Part shown: positions 1 through 10,600 of the stretch, in pieces
How positions within the stretch are numbered: position 1 is the first letter of the stretch
Layout of the letters: each line of letters opens with the position of its first letter
NCBI RefSeq assembly: GCF_027359595.1
Contig: NZ_CP114783.1
Location: forward strand, 310,001-374,000
Direction of reading: 5' to 3'
From: Prochlorococcus marinus str. MIT 0912
GTDB lineage: Bacteria > Cyanobacteriota > Cyanobacteriia > PCC-6307 > Cyanobiaceae
DNA: 64,000 nt
Translations under genes and position numbers: made by a program
The notes under the pieces: generated by a model
What the model saw: the letters and a program-made list of their open reading frames with translations, nothing else
Told to the model about the DNA's origin: nothing
Database searches by the model: none

Positions 1-1
1 T

Positions 2-352
2 ACGCCTCATTTGGTTCCAATGGTTAGAGGCATTTTAACTACAGTTTATGCTCGTTTAAGAGATCCTGGATTAACAGCAGAAGACTGCAAAATTGTAATT
101 GAAGCTTTTTATAAGAATCAACCATTTATTGATATTTTGCCTATAGGAACTTATCCGGCTACTAAATGGGTTAAAAATACTAATAAAGTTATGATTTCAG
201 TTGAAGTTGATAAACGTAATGGAAGAATAGTACTAATGAGTGTTATTGATAATCTTCTCAAAGGTCAAGCAGGACAGGCTATACAAAATTTAAATATTAT
301 GCACGGACTTAAATCAGATATTGGTCTTCCTAAAATTACTTATTATCCTTGA
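2..352 (+). CDS. argC: N-acetyl-gamma-glutamyl-phosphate reductase, C-terminal part
   Basis: The window edge cuts this gene; only the last 116 codons are present, in a frame that is open from base 2. The residues TPHLVPMVRGI followed by a LTAEDC... segment and GTYPATKWV are typical of the C-terminal half of ArgC. ArgC reduces N-acetylglutamyl-5-phosphate with NADPH to the semialdehyde in arginine synthesis in the cytoplasm. The catalytic cysteine lies upstream, outside the window. The tail GQAGQAIQNLNIMHGL is the usual dimer-face end of the family. The 3' end overlaps the convergent purN gene by 17 bases. Confidence 0.9.
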   Translation, partial: TPHLVPMVRGILTTVYARLRDPGLTAEDCKIVIEAFYKNQPFIDILPIGTYPATKWVKNTNKVMISVEVDKRNGRIVLMSVIDNLLKGQAGQAIQNLNIMHGLKSDIGLPKITYYP

Positions 353-1034
353 ATTTAGTTCTTAAATTCTTAGCTACCTTTGCTATCGCTAAAGGTAATA
401 TTATATGTTCCATGTTTTGAATTCTTTTTTTTAAAGTCTCTTTATTATCATTTTCATTAATAGGTACTGCAGCTTGAATAATTATTAAGCCGGAATCAAC
501 TTCTTTTTGAACATAGTGAACTGTACATCCTGTAATAGTTACCCTTTTATCTATTGCCTGCTGTATTGCATCAACGCCTTTAAAAGAAGGTAAAAGTGAT
601 GGATGTATATTAATCAGACGGTTTTCAAATTTATTAATTATTTCTTCTCCGACAATTCTCATCCATCCAGCCATAACTACTAGTTCTACCGAAAAATCCT
701 CTAGTTTTTTCATCACCAGCATGTCGTGTTCAAATCTCGATTTACAATCTCTATGATTAATAATTACATAAGGTATTTTGTACTTGATTGCCTTTTTTAT
801 TGCTAAACAATTAGGATTATTGACAATTAGTATAGAAATTTCTGCATAAAGTTGTTTAGTTTGAATGGACTTAATGATGTATTCGAAATTTGAGCCATTA
901 CCAGAAGCAAGTATACCTAATCTTATTTTTGGTTCGAATAAAGGGCTTATTGAATCTAATGGGCTAATTAGGCTCTGTTCATTTAAATCATAAGATAAAT
1001 TGTACTTCATATATTCTTTATTATCTTGTTTCAT
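336..1034 (-). CDS. purN: Phosphoribosylglycinamide formyltransferase
   Basis: This is the folate-dependent GAR transformylase of purine synthesis, which moves a formyl group from 10-formyl-THF to GAR. The sequence shows the phosphate-binding start GILASGNGSNFEYI, the catalytic stretch INIHPSLLPSFKG (Asn and His of the active site) and GCTVHYVQKEVDSGLII with the conserved Asp. The frame is open to 1085, but that first stretch is hydrophobic and unlike the family. I chose the ATG at 1034; another ATG lies at 1010, and either still leaves a longer N-terminus than the E. coli enzyme. The gene converges on argC with a 17-base overlap. Confidence 0.9.
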   Translation of the reverse strand: MKQDNKEYMKYNLSYDLNEQSLISPLDSISPLFEPKIRLGILASGNGSNFEYIIKSIQTKQLYAEISILIVNNPNCLAIKKAIKYKIPYVIINHRDCKSRFEHDMLVMKKLEDFSVELVVMAGWMRIVGEEIINKFENRLINIHPSLLPSFKGVDAIQQAIDKRVTITGCTVHYVQKEVDSGLIIIQAAVPINENDNKETLKKRIQNMEHIILPLAIAKVAKNLRTKFKDNK

Positions 1035-1319
1035 CAAACAATGATTATTTATTACTAAATATATGACCTTTAGAAGAAATAACAATATGTAAATATAAAG
1101 ACATATTTAATAGTAATGAAAGTTAAATCATCATTTATATTTCCCTGACGTTAGATAAAAATAATTATCAAGCTTATTTACAATCCTATTTGTCAATTAC
1201 TAAACATTCGCCATTTGAAAACCATTCTTGACTAATATAAATTAAATTAATTTGTTTGACGGTCCTCATTTGAGAATACCTGCTAACAGAACTCATTAAG
1301 GAGTATTCTTTTATTAATA

Positions 1320-2918
1320 ATGGCAATAACTAACATCTTCCAGATGAATAACAACGATAAATGGATAAGGTACTGCGACCTTTTATTTAGCGATGATTCA
1401 TTAGGTTTTTGGCTAGATATAAGCAGAATGGATGTCGAGAAGAGCGATTTTGAAAAATTTAAGGACATTTATTCCAACGCTTTTGATTCTGTAGAAAGTC
1501 TAGAGAATGGATCCATAGCAAATATTGATGAAGGTAGGCAAGTTGGACATTACTGGCTTCGAAATCCGAAGATTGCTCCAACTCAAGAAATTTCAGACTC
1601 TATCACCAAAGAAATTCAAGACATTTCAAAGTTTGGGGCATCAATATTAAATGGTGAAATAACTAACAGCGTTGGGAAAAAATATACAGATGTTTTTTGG
1701 ATAGGTATAGGTGGTAGTGGTTTAGGTCCCTTACTTATTAAAGAGTCCTTTAAGAGAGAGTCAATAGGATTGAATCTACATTTTCTAGACAATGTAGATC
1801 CCGAGGGCATTTCACATAAATTAAATTCCATTCTTCCTACTATTGAAACTACATTGTTTGTAGTTGTTAGTAAATCAGGTGGCACTCCGGAACCTTTGAT
1901 AGGAATGGAGCAAGCCATGAAGTTTGTCCAAGATAACAACCAGAATTGGTCATCTCGAGCTATAGCAATTACATCAAAAGGGAGTAAGTTAGATGTCTTA
2001 GCCGCTAACGAAAATTGGTTAGATATTTTTGATTTACCTGATTGGGTTGGTGGAAGGACAAGTATTACTGGTGCTGTTGGATTATTACCTGCCGCTCTAA
2101 TTGGCGCTGACATAAACAAGTTTTTAGATGGAGCATCTCAAATGGATGTTTTAACAAGAGAAAAAGACATTAAAAATAATCCAGCAGCACTTTTATCCTT
2201 AGCTTGGTACAAATCAGGAAAAGGAAAAGGGTTAAGAGATATGGTTGTACTTCCTTATAGAGACAGATTAGAAGTTTTTAGTAGATATCTTCAACAACTT
2301 GTGATGGAATCCTTAGGCAAGAAGTTAGATAGAGATGGAAATCAAGTTAATCAAGGTATCGCAGTTTATGGAAATAAAGGTTCTACCGATCAGCATGCAT
2401 ATGTGCAGCAATTAAGAGATGGTGTTGACAATTTCTTTGTTAATTTTATTGAGATTCTTCACGATCCATCTGAAATAGTAGAAGTAAAAAATAAACGACC
2501 AGGAGACTATTTATCAGGCTTTCTTCAAGGAACTCGATCAGCATTGACTGAAGGTGGAAGACAGAATTTGACAATCACATTTAAATCATTTGATGAATCA
2601 AGTCTTGGGGCTTTAATTGCTTTATTTGAGCGAGCAGTAAGTCTATATGCAGAATTGATTAATGTTAATTCTTACAATCAACCCGGTGTTGAAGCTGGGA
2701 AAAAAGCAGCTACAAACATTATTAATCTCCAAAAAGAAATTGAAGAACTGTTGGAGGATGGAAAGGAAAGAACTTTAAGTCAAATTAATGATGCATTGTC
2801 TACTGACTCAACTGAGTCAATTTATTTAATTCTGAGAAAACTTTCAGAAAATTCTGAACGTTATTCTATGAATGGAAATCAATCAAATCCAGATCAATTA
2901 ATTATTACGAAAAATTGA
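1320..2918 (+). CDS. pgi: Glucose-6-phosphate isomerase
   Basis: PGI interconverts glucose-6-phosphate and fructose-6-phosphate, here serving the pentose-phosphate and glycogen routes. At 532 residues it has normal length for cyanobacteria. Visible motifs are [12 protein letters not shown] (near residue 125), the phosphate-binding [12 protein letters not shown], the glutamate-containing [11 protein letters not shown] and [15 protein letters not shown] with the catalytic His. The ATG at 1320 follows a 234-base intergenic stretch that probably holds its promoter. The gene converges with leuS, with only three bases between the two stop codons. Confidence 0.96.
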   Translation: MAITNIFQMNNNDKWIRYCDLLFSDDSLGFWLDISRMDVEKSDFEKFKDIYSNAFDSVESLENGSIANIDEGRQVGHYWLRNPKIAPTQEISDSITKEIQDISKFGASILNGEITNSVGKKYTDVFWIGIGGSGLGPLLIKESFKRESIGLNLHFLDNVDPEGISHKLNSILPTIETTLFVVVSKSGGTPEPLIGMEQAMKFVQDNNQNWSSRAIAITSKGSKLDVLAANENWLDIFDLPDWVGGRTSITGAVGLLPAALIGADINKFLDGASQMDVLTREKDIKNNPAALLSLAWYKSGKGKGLRDMVVLPYRDRLEVFSRYLQQLVMESLGKKLDRDGNQVNQGIAVYGNKGSTDQHAYVQQLRDGVDNFFVNFIEILHDPSEIVEVKNKRPGDYLSGFLQGTRSALTEGGRQNLTITFKSFDESSLGALIALFERAVSLYAELINVNSYNQPGVEAGKKAATNIINLQKEIEELLEDGKERTLSQINDALSTDSTESIYLILRKLSENSERYSMNGNQSNPDQLIITKN

Positions 2919-2921
2919 TTT

Positions 2922-5510
2922 CTAAATAACTATATTCACTAATTTATTTGGAACAACAATTATTCGTTTTGGTTCTTTTTCATTTATCCATTTCTGAGCT
3001 GCCTCACTTTTAATAGCTATATCCCCTAATTCGTCTTTAGATAGATTTTTATTAGCATCTATTGATCCTCTAACTTTTCCATTGATTTGAATCATAAGTT
3101 TGAAAGTATCTTGTTCAATTGCACCTTCATCGAATTTTGGCCATGACTGAAGATGAATACTTTGAGTATTTCCGATTGTCTTCCAAAGCTCCTCTGCAAT
3201 ATGAGGAGAAAATGGAGAAGTTATTTTAACTAATATTGAAATTACATAAGTGAGAGTTTCATTATTACAGTTATTTACTATTGAGCTTAGGCCATTCACA
3301 GCTTTCATAAGTTCAGAAATTGCTGTATTAAATTGAAGATTGTCCAGATCATCAGTAATTTCTTTGATAGCAATATTAATTATACGTAAAGCCTCTTTAT
3401 CTTTTGACTTTTTACCTTCTATATTTAATCTAGACTTACACTTTGTTAGTTCTAAAGTATTAATAACAAATTTCCAGAGTCTCTGTATAAATCGATATTG
3501 CCCTTCAACATCTGAGTCATCCCATTCTAAATCTTTTTCAGGAGGAGCTTTAAAAAGAATAAACATTCTAGCTGTATCTGCACCATATTTATCTATGACT
3601 AATGATGGGTCTACTCCATTATATTTAGACTTTGACATCTTTTCATAGATGATTTCTATTTTTTCTCCAGTAATAGGATCTTTAGGCTCATCAATATCTT
3701 TAATTTGATCTTTTGAAAAATATTTATTATTATTTGGATTTTTAAAAGTAATAGCTTGAACCATTCCCTGAGTTAATAGTTTCTTAAAGGGTTCATCAAT
3801 ATTTAATAATCCACAGCTTTTTAGTGCTTTGGTTAAAAATCTTGAATAAAGTAAATGAAGTATTGCGTGCTCAATACCTCCAACGTATTGTTTAACAGGT
3901 AGCCATTTATCTATTTCACTTTTTATAAACGGATTTTCCTTATTTTCAGGGTTTATATATCTTAAAAAGTACCAAGATGAACACATAAAAGTGTCCATTG
4001 TGTCAGTTTCTCTTTTTGCTTCAATTCCACATTTAGGGCAACAAGTATTTATCCATTCTGTTTTTGTGGTTAAAGGTGATTTTCCTTTACCAGTTAATTT
4101 AATATCAACAGGTAGAGAAACAGGAAGATCCTCGTCTGGGACTCTTACCTGTCCACACTTCTTACAATTAATTATCGGAATCGGGCATCCCCAATATCGT
4201 TGTCTAGATATAAGCCAATCCCTTAACTTATACGTTATTTTTGGTTTTGCCCAATTAGAATTAGATCCTAATTCAAGTATTTTAGTTTTTGCAATATCAG
4301 ACTCAATTCCATTAAATGTATTTGAATTGATCATGATTCCCTTATCTACGTACTCAGCATTTAAATAACTTTCATCCTCATCATTATTTGGTCTTATGAC
4401 ATAATTAATTGGTAAATCATATGACTTAGCAAACTTATAATCTCTACTATCATGAGCGGGAACACCCATGACAGCACCAGTGCCATATTCCATAATCACA
4501 TAATCACCAATCCAAACAGGTATCTCTTTATTATTTGCTGGATTAATTGCATTTACTCCTAAATACATTCCAAGTTTTTTTCTACTATCTGAATTACGTT
4601 CTAGATCACTTAGCTTTTCTTGATCTTTTCTAAATTCTTTTAATTGATCAATATCTTTATTGTTTATTAATTGATCAATTAATGGATGATTTGATGCTAA
4701 GACAAGATAACTTACTCCATAGACTGTATCGATTCTTGTAGTGAAAGCTGTTATTTTTTGGTTATGATTTTTGATATCAAATGTTATTTCTGCACCTATT
4801 GATTTACCAATCCAATTTTTTTGCATAACCCTTACTCTTTCTGGCCAGTCTTTAAGCTTAACTAAATCCTTATTTAGATCTTCGGCAAAACTTGTAATAC
4901 TTAAAAACCACTGGTTTAATTCCTTTTTCTCAACTTTAGCTCCAGATCTCCAAGATTTACCTTCTGCATCTACTTGTTCATTTGCAAGAACAGTTTGATC
5001 AATTGGATCCCAATTTACTGTTGCTTTTTTTTGATAGGCAAGATTATTTTTATGTAATTGATTAAATATATATTGAGTCCATTTATAATAATCTTCTTTG
5101 CAAGTAGTAACTTCTTTAGTCCAATCTATTGATAATCCAAGTCGATCTAATTGATCTTTCATCTGTGAAATATTTTTATCTGTCCAGGTAGATGGACTTG
5201 TCTCTCTCTCTATTGCTGCATTTTCAGCCGGTAAACCGAAGGCATCCCATCCCATTGGATGAAGAACGTTATAACCTTGCATCCTTTTATATCTAGCCAG
5301 TACATCTGTAATGACATAATTCCTCACGTGCCCCATATGTAAAGAACCGGAAGGGTATGGGAACATTGACAAGGCATAAAAGGTGTTGTCTTTGTTTACC
5401 TCAGTATTTGTTCTATAGAGCCCTTGATTAGCCCACTCTTTTTGCCAATAAGCTTCTATTTCACGAGGCTCGTAACGCTGGTCAATAATCTCTGAAGTAG
5501 TATTATTCAA
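2922..5510 (-). CDS. leuS: Leucyl-tRNA synthetase
   Basis: A class Ia aminoacyl-tRNA synthetase of 862 residues that charges tRNA-Leu. The HIGH signature appears as [10 protein letters not shown] near residue 55 and KMSKS as [10 protein letters not shown] near residue 620. Between them lie the CP1 editing domain (TTRIDTVYG and [12 protein letters not shown]) and a Cys4 zinc-type module (NCKKCGQ ... CCPKCG). The C-terminal anticodon-binding and tail domains are complete. It is transcribed alone, divergent from dapF and convergent with pgi. There are no frameshifts or missing signature residues. Confidence 0.97.
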   Translation of the reverse strand: MNNTTSEIIDQRYEPREIEAYWQKEWANQGLYRTNTEVNKDNTFYALSMFPYPSGSLHMGHVRNYVITDVLARYKRMQGYNVLHPMGWDAFGLPAENAAIERETSPSTWTDKNISQMKDQLDRLGLSIDWTKEVTTCKEDYYKWTQYIFNQLHKNNLAYQKKATVNWDPIDQTVLANEQVDAEGKSWRSGAKVEKKELNQWFLSITSFAEDLNKDLVKLKDWPERVRVMQKNWIGKSIGAEITFDIKNHNQKITAFTTRIDTVYGVSYLVLASNHPLIDQLINNKDIDQLKEFRKDQEKLSDLERNSDSRKKLGMYLGVNAINPANNKEIPVWIGDYVIMEYGTGAVMGVPAHDSRDYKFAKSYDLPINYVIRPNNDEDESYLNAEYVDKGIMINSNTFNGIESDIAKTKILELGSNSNWAKPKITYKLRDWLISRQRYWGCPIPIINCKKCGQVRVPDEDLPVSLPVDIKLTGKGKSPLTTKTEWINTCCPKCGIEAKRETDTMDTFMCSSWYFLRYINPENKENPFIKSEIDKWLPVKQYVGGIEHAILHLLYSRFLTKALKSCGLLNIDEPFKKLLTQGMVQAITFKNPNNNKYFSKDQIKDIDEPKDPITGEKIEIIYEKMSKSKYNGVDPSLVIDKYGADTARMFILFKAPPEKDLEWDDSDVEGQYRFIQRLWKFVINTLELTKCKSRLNIEGKKSKDKEALRIINIAIKEITDDLDNLQFNTAISELMKAVNGLSSIVNNCNNETLTYVISILVKITSPFSPHIAEELWKTIGNTQSIHLQSWPKFDEGAIEQDTFKLMIQINGKVRGSIDANKNLSKDELGDIAIKSEAAQKWINEKEPKRIIVVPNKLVNIVI

Positions 5511-5645
5511 GGAAGATCTCCTTCAGTAGTTGATTTGCCAATCAGATAATGTTCTCATAAATTGATGCCCAATATGCGAATAGTTCTGAAATTACTACTC
5601 AGAATGCTTTATTTTCTAAAAACATAGTTAAACAAAATTTAAATC

Positions 5646-6500
5646 ATGAAAAATAATTTCTCAAAATATCAAGGCCTTGGTAACGATTTTATTATATTTG
5701 ATGGACGTGGTAATAACTTAGATAATTTATTTACTGTCAATAAAGATAACATTATAGAACATCTATGTAATAGGAACTTTGGCATCGGGGCTGATGGAAT
5801 TATTCTTATATTAGAGTCTAAAAATAAATGTTTTGTGAAAATGAGGATATTTAATTCTGATGGTTCTGAACCAGAAATGTGTGGCAACGGTATAAGATGT
5901 TTGATAGCTTTTTTAAACGACAATAATGAAATTAATGATAAGTCTGAGATACAAATTGAAACTAAGGCCGGTCTGATTATTACCTCTATTAGTGGTAATG
6001 AAAATATTAAAGTAAATATGGGTGAACCAATCCTCTCTCCTGATGATATACCTACTAAATTGTTAATGAATAATTTAACAGTTCCTAATGGAAAGATTAC
6101 AATAAATGATCACATTTTAAATGTATATGCTGCTAGTATGGGTAATCCTCATATGATCGTATTTGTTGATAAAATTGAAAATATACCATTTGAAGAGTGG
6201 GGAATGTGCCTTGAAAAACACAATACTTTTCCCCATGATACAAATGTTCACTTTGTTGAATTAATTGATAAGTCAAATATCAAAATCAGAGTATGGGAAA
6301 GAGGTTGCGGACCCACACTAGCTTGTGGTACAGGAGCTTGTGCGTGTCTGGTAGTAACATCTAAGCTAGGTAAAACTTTAAATACGGCTAACATTTATTT
6401 ACCAGGTGGCAAATTAGAAATTGAATGGCCCAATCAAACAGGTCCAGTTTTCATGCAGGGACCTGCCTTAAAAGTATTTAGTGGAGAGATAGATATTTAA
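5646..6500 (+). CDS. dapF: Diaminopimelate epimerase
   Basis: DapF converts LL- to meso-diaminopimelate for lysine and peptidoglycan. Both catalytic cysteines are visible: the first in SEPEMCGNGIRCL near residue 80 and the second in PTLACGTGACACL near residue 225. The KYQGLGNDFI N-terminus is also typical. At 284 residues it is full length. It heads a tight run, dapF - cysteine desulfurase - DUF1995 - PBP4 carboxypeptidase, with gaps of 4-12 bases, so co-transcription from a promoter in the 135-base gap after leuS is likely. Confidence 0.96.
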   Translation: MKNNFSKYQGLGNDFIIFDGRGNNLDNLFTVNKDNIIEHLCNRNFGIGADGIILILESKNKCFVKMRIFNSDGSEPEMCGNGIRCLIAFLNDNNEINDKSEIQIETKAGLIITSISGNENIKVNMGEPILSPDDIPTKLLMNNLTVPNGKITINDHILNVYAASMGNPHMIVFVDKIENIPFEEWGMCLEKHNTFPHDTNVHFVELIDKSNIKIRVWERGCGPTLACGTGACACLVVTSKLGKTLNTANIYLPGGKLEIEWPNQTGPVFMQGPALKVFSGEIDI

Positions 6501-6512
6501 TGAGTTTTCAAT

Positions 6513-7694
6513 ATGAATAATATTTATCTCGATTCATCAGCAACTACTCCGCCACATATAGATGTTATTAATATACAAAAGAATATTCAATCTGAATGCT
6601 GGGGAAATCCATCAAGTATCCATAAAGTTGGAGTTATTGCAAGAGAGATTTTGGAAAGGTCTAGATTTTCAATAGCTAATAAATTAAAAGCTTCCGTTGA
6701 CGAAATTTTCTTCACATCTGGAGCAACTGAGTCAAATTATCTTTCTCTTAAAGTTGTATCTAATAATCTTGATAAAGGAAGACTTGTTATTAGTAGCGTT
6801 GAACACCCTTCTATTAACTTAATAGCCAATCAATTGCTTAATGATGGCTGGGATATTAAATACTGGCCTGTAAATCGTTATGGAATTATTGATCTAGATT
6901 TGTTGGAGGAAATGTTAGCTCCTCCAACAAAATTGGTTTCGATAATCTGGGGCCAAAGTGAGATTGGGTCCGTTCAGCCCATAAATCTCATAGGTATGGA
7001 ATGTAAAAAACGAAACATATTTTTTCATACTGATGCTACACAGGTCCTCCCTAGCGGTCTTATTGATTGGAGTAAATTAAATGTTGATATGCTTAGTGCC
7101 TCTGCGCATAAACTTCAAGGCCCTAAAGGTGTTGGATTATTAATGTTGCGAAGTGGCGTTCGAGATTTATTACTGAACGATCCTTCATATGGATTTAAGA
7201 ATGGCTCTATAAGATCTGGTACTGAATCAGTTCCCCTTATTGCAGGTTTTTCGACAGCAATTGACCTACTAAATGAATATATAGAAGTTACTGATAATCA
7301 AACTTTATTTCCTGAGAATAATGTTTCCAAAATGACTTCTCTTTTAAAAAAAAATCTTGTTAAAAATAAACAACTTACTTTTATTGGTCCTCATAAAGAA
7401 CGACTGCCGAATAATCTTTCATTTCTTTGTCATACAAAATCAATGATTCCAATAAGAGGTCGAGAAATTGTTCGACTATTGTCACAACATGGCGTTTATA
7501 TAAGTAGTGGCAGTGCATGCTCATCATCTAGTCAAGGACCAAATCCCATACTGGTAGCAATTAATGTTGATAAATCACTTCAAGAATCTGGATTAAGAAT
7601 ATCTATTGGTCCTTGGATTTCAAATGATGATATTAACTCGGTTTCAAATATAATATATGAATCATTGCAATCTTTAGAACTTAAAAAACAATGA
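6513..7694 (+). CDS. Cysteine desulfurase, NifS/IscS-like
   Basis: This PLP enzyme takes sulfur from cysteine as a persulfide for Fe-S cluster or thio-cofactor assembly. Visible features are the N-terminal IYLDSSATTPP, the FTSGATESN cofactor-phosphate loop, HTDATQ, the PLP lysine in SASAHKLQGPKG (near K200), and the active-site cysteine in SSGSACSSSSQGP (near C336) on a long IscS-type loop. The usual NNEIG motif reads GQSEIG here. At 393 residues it is full length. It starts 12 bases after dapF. Which of the picocyanobacterial NifS-like enzymes it is cannot be decided from the sequence alone. Confidence 0.92.
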   Translation: MNNIYLDSSATTPPHIDVINIQKNIQSECWGNPSSIHKVGVIAREILERSRFSIANKLKASVDEIFFTSGATESNYLSLKVVSNNLDKGRLVISSVEHPSINLIANQLLNDGWDIKYWPVNRYGIIDLDLLEEMLAPPTKLVSIIWGQSEIGSVQPINLIGMECKKRNIFFHTDATQVLPSGLIDWSKLNVDMLSASAHKLQGPKGVGLLMLRSGVRDLLLNDPSYGFKNGSIRSGTESVPLIAGFSTAIDLLNEYIEVTDNQTLFPENNVSKMTSLLKKNLVKNKQLTFIGPHKERLPNNLSFLCHTKSMIPIRGREIVRLLSQHGVYISSGSACSSSSQGPNPILVAINVDKSLQESGLRISIGPWISNDDINSVSNIIYESLQSLELKKQ

Positions 7695-7701
7695 TCATCA
7701 T

Positions 7702-8325
7702 ATGAAGAATAAGCTACCCTCAGATCTTAGAGAAGCAGAATCAAATGTATATGAATCAATTCAAAGTTATTTTTTAACTAATTCTGAACAATCTTTTCTT
7801 TCTATCAATCTTAAATTTGAAGGTTTAAGAATTAATCCAATAATTTTTCGTTTATCTAATAAACTAACTGAAATTAAATTTGATAATATTTTATTGTGGG
7901 CTGATGCTGGTGGAGCGGCTCTTGCTAAAAGAGATAATCCAGAATTGGCCAATAAGATTTTTACATTTAAGGAGTTTATTAATTCTACAGATTCGTTAAA
8001 TTCAGTCTTATTAGTCTGTTCTCCTCAACCATATGATATCGAGATGTTTGAGCAAGTATGTTCTCATACTAACTCTACCGTAATTATGATTAATGGTAAG
8101 TTGGAAGATCCAATAGTAGGAATCGGAAGTGTCGGTAGGGAAATGAGAAAAAGATTTGCTGAAAAATGGAAAGTACTTTATTTTATTCAACCATTATCTT
8201 TGGGCGCATTATTAAAACGATTTCCTAATGATTGGGAGCTTTTTAAATTAAATCCTAATGGATATTCTTATGTTAAATCATTTGATAAACGTCCTGATGA
8301 CGAGACTATTATTCTAAACTTATAA
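7702..8325 (+). CDS. DUF1995 family protein
   Basis: A 207-residue soluble protein with the layout of DUF1995, a family of cyanobacteria and chloroplasts without an assigned reaction. Recognisable parts are LPSDLREAESNVYESIQ at the start, LLWADAGGAALAKRD in the middle, LLVCSPQPYDIE and the C-terminal GALLKRFPNDWELF. There is no signal peptide or membrane helix. It lies 7 bases after the cysteine desulfurase and 4 before the carboxypeptidase, so it is probably in their operon. The family assignment is from recognition of motifs; the function is unknown. Confidence 0.8.
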   Translation: MKNKLPSDLREAESNVYESIQSYFLTNSEQSFLSINLKFEGLRINPIIFRLSNKLTEIKFDNILLWADAGGAALAKRDNPELANKIFTFKEFINSTDSLNSVLLVCSPQPYDIEMFEQVCSHTNSTVIMINGKLEDPIVGIGSVGREMRKRFAEKWKVLYFIQPLSLGALLKRFPNDWELFKLNPNGYSYVKSFDKRPDDETIILNL

Positions 8326-8329
8326 ATTT

Positions 8330-9559
8330 ATGATCAAAAAAATATATATTTATATTGGCTTGATTTTATTATTAGTAAATATAGTTAATGGTAATTTATT
8401 TTCATTATTCTCATACATAAGACAAAGGGACAATATTAAAAAGATAAGTCCTGAAAAATTTAATATATGTAAATCTTTGCAAAATAAGTTGGAGGATTAT
8501 ACTTTTAACTTTAATTCCAATATTAGTGTAAGTGTCTTAGACGATTCTGGGGATTTTATTGTAGATATTAATGGAAAAATACCTAGGATACCTGCCTCTA
8601 ATCAGAAGATTCTGTCTAGTGCTTTTTCTTTAGATAAATTAGGGCCTTCTTATACTCTTAATACATCATTAAAAGAATTAAATGATGGAAGTTTATTCAT
8701 TGATGCATCTGGGGATCCTGACTTTGATAAAACTCATTTAGAAGAATTAATTAGTGATCTAAATAACAATAACCCTACTTTAAGGCTACCAATAATAATT
8801 AACAGCAGTAATAACACAAATTGGTGGCCTTCTAGCTGGTCATATGCCGATAGAAAAGAAGAATATGGAGCACCTATTTCTAAGTACTCAATAGCTAGTA
8901 ATTCAAGTATTAATGCTTTAAATAATCCTATTAATAATTTTATTAATAAATTAGAAACTGCTCTAAGAAAAAATAATTTGTCTAAAAAATATTTTGTAAA
9001 AGTCGTTAATGAAAACAATCCTCATGATTTTATCTCAACAATTAAAGTTATTAATTCTGCCCCTTTATATATCTTGCTAAATCTTGTTAATTCTGAGAGC
9101 CACAATTTCACTGCTGAAGTACTTTTCAGACATTCATTAAATGACTGGTCTCATGATTTTCCAAATCTAAAATATAGTAATTGGATAAAAGATCAAAACT
9201 TTAATTCTGACAATTTTACCTTTGCAGATGCTAGTGGTTTATCAAGAAAGAATAGAGTAACTACATACGGATTATCTCAGTTTTTGAGAAGAATGAAACT
9301 TAATAGATTTGCTGACTATTATTTCTCTTCTTTTTCAATTTTAGGTGTTAGAGGCTCGTTAGCTAATGTAAATGCTCCAGAAAGCCTTAAGGGTAGAATT
9401 CTGGCTAAATCTGGAAGACTTAATGATGTTAGATCCGTTTCTGGAATTATATTAGGAGAGGGTAAATTTTTTAGTATTATAGTTAACAATATGGATGACT
9501 CGACAAAACATATTATGAAAGTATTATCAATAGTAGATAACACTAAAAATTGTAATTAA
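8330..9559 (+). CDS. D-alanyl-D-alanine carboxypeptidase, PBP4 (S13) family
   Basis: This penicillin-binding protein trims or cleaves peptidoglycan cross-links in the periplasm. An N-terminal hydrophobic helix (about residues 5-20) should serve as signal or anchor. The three active-site motifs are present: SxxK as S90-N-Q-K93, SxN as S257-H-N259, and K360-S-G362 in place of KTG. At 409 residues it is shorter than E. coli DacB (477), and the loss falls in the variable insert between motifs 1 and 2. It is the last gene of the dapF run, and its end overlaps the convergent coaD by 4 bases. Confidence 0.88.
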   Translation: MIKKIYIYIGLILLLVNIVNGNLFSLFSYIRQRDNIKKISPEKFNICKSLQNKLEDYTFNFNSNISVSVLDDSGDFIVDINGKIPRIPASNQKILSSAFSLDKLGPSYTLNTSLKELNDGSLFIDASGDPDFDKTHLEELISDLNNNNPTLRLPIIINSSNNTNWWPSSWSYADRKEEYGAPISKYSIASNSSINALNNPINNFINKLETALRKNNLSKKYFVKVVNENNPHDFISTIKVINSAPLYILLNLVNSESHNFTAEVLFRHSLNDWSHDFPNLKYSNWIKDQNFNSDNFTFADASGLSRKNRVTTYGLSQFLRRMKLNRFADYYFSSFSILGVRGSLANVNAPESLKGRILAKSGRLNDVRSVSGIILGEGKFFSIIVNNMDDSTKHIMKVLSIVDNTKNCN

Positions 9560-10032
9560 TTTATATTTAGTGACAAAAGATCATTTGCTATAAACTCAGG
9601 AACCATATGACGAATCTCCCCGCCAAATCTTGCGACTTCTTTAACTACAGAACTACTTAAAAAACTGTGATGCGTTTCTGTCGCTAAAAAAATTGTTTCG
9701 TATTGATTATTTAATGATCTATTTGTATGAGCAACCTGTAGTTCATATTCAAAATCACTCATAGCTCGTAAGCCTCTTAAAATAAGGTCCGCATTATGTT
9801 CACGAGCACAATCCACCGTTAGACCTTTAAAAGCGATTGTTCTACAACCTGGTATCTCTTTGGTAGCATTTTTAATCTGCTCTATTCTTCTCTCGCAAGT
9901 AAAAGTTGCCTTTTTTGAGGGATTTTCTAATACTGCAATGAGAACTTCTCCAAATAAATCACTTCCCCTTTGAATTAGATCAAGGTGTCCAAACGTTAAT
10001 GGGTCGAAACTACCGGGATAAAGCGCCTTCAT
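9556..10032 (-). CDS. coaD: Phosphopantetheine adenylyltransferase
   Basis: CoaD transfers AMP from ATP to 4'-phosphopantetheine, the next-to-last step of coenzyme A synthesis. The nucleotidyltransferase signature [18 protein letters not shown] is at the N-terminus, with T/H motif [19 protein letters not shown] and the ATP-binding [17 protein letters not shown] segment follow. At 158 residues it is standard. The last four bases overlap the end of the carboxypeptidase gene in a convergent arrangement. Confidence 0.97.
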   Translation of the reverse strand: MKALYPGSFDPLTFGHLDLIQRGSDLFGEVLIAVLENPSKKATFTCERRIEQIKNATKEIPGCRTIAFKGLTVDCAREHNADLILRGLRAMSDFEYELQVAHTNRSLNNQYETIFLATETHHSFLSSSVVKEVARFGGEIRHMVPEFIANDLLSLNIN

Positions 10033-10099
10033 GGTTTTTTATCTTTAAAAAAGTCCATTTCTTTCATAGAATCTAATATCTATAAACGTATCAAAGCGC

Positions 10100-10582
10100 A
10101 TGACTCTTAATCAGGATGCCAAAAAAGTTCTTTTGCGCAAAATCCCTCACGGATTATTTATTTGTGCAGTAAGAGAAGGAGATGAAATAAATGGTTTTAC
10201 TGCTAGCTGGGTAACACAAGGTTCATTTACACCACCATTAGTTGTTATGGCTGTTCGCGCTGATGGATCAAGTCATGGAATTATTCAGAGAACTAAGATG
10301 TTTTCTCTAAATGTTTTGAGAGAAGATCAAAAGGATTTAGCTGCTGTGTTCTTTAAACCACAAAAAGGATTAGGTGGACGATTTGAAGCTTGTAAATTCA
10401 CTTATGGAGAGTTTGGTATGCCCTTAATCGAAGATGTAATAGGTGGCGTTGAATGTGAAGTTATTTCAGGCGTCGAACACGGCGACCATACAGTCTTTGT
10501 CGCTGAAGTAAAGAGTGCAGTATTGAATAAAGATGGATCTGCCTTAAATTTAGCGAGTACAGGTTGGAACTATGGCGGCTAA
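10100..10582 (+). CDS. Flavin reductase-like FMN-binding domain protein
   Basis: A single-domain protein of 160 residues with the flavin-reductase/split-barrel fold: GLFICAVREGDEINGFTASW, the TQGSFTPPLVVMAV strand and RTKMFSLNVL are the FMN-binding parts. In cyanobacteria this domain also ends flavodiiron proteins, but no beta-lactamase or flavodoxin domain precedes it here, so this is a stand-alone form. It probably uses FMN as substrate or cofactor; the electron acceptor is unknown. It is followed after 18 bases by uvrC and may share its transcript. Confidence 0.85.
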   Translation: MTLNQDAKKVLLRKIPHGLFICAVREGDEINGFTASWVTQGSFTPPLVVMAVRADGSSHGIIQRTKMFSLNVLREDQKDLAAVFFKPQKGLGGRFEACKFTYGEFGMPLIEDVIGGVECEVISGVEHGDHTVFVAEVKSAVLNKDGSALNLASTGWNYGG

Positions 10583-10600
10583 TTTAACGAGAAAAGTTCG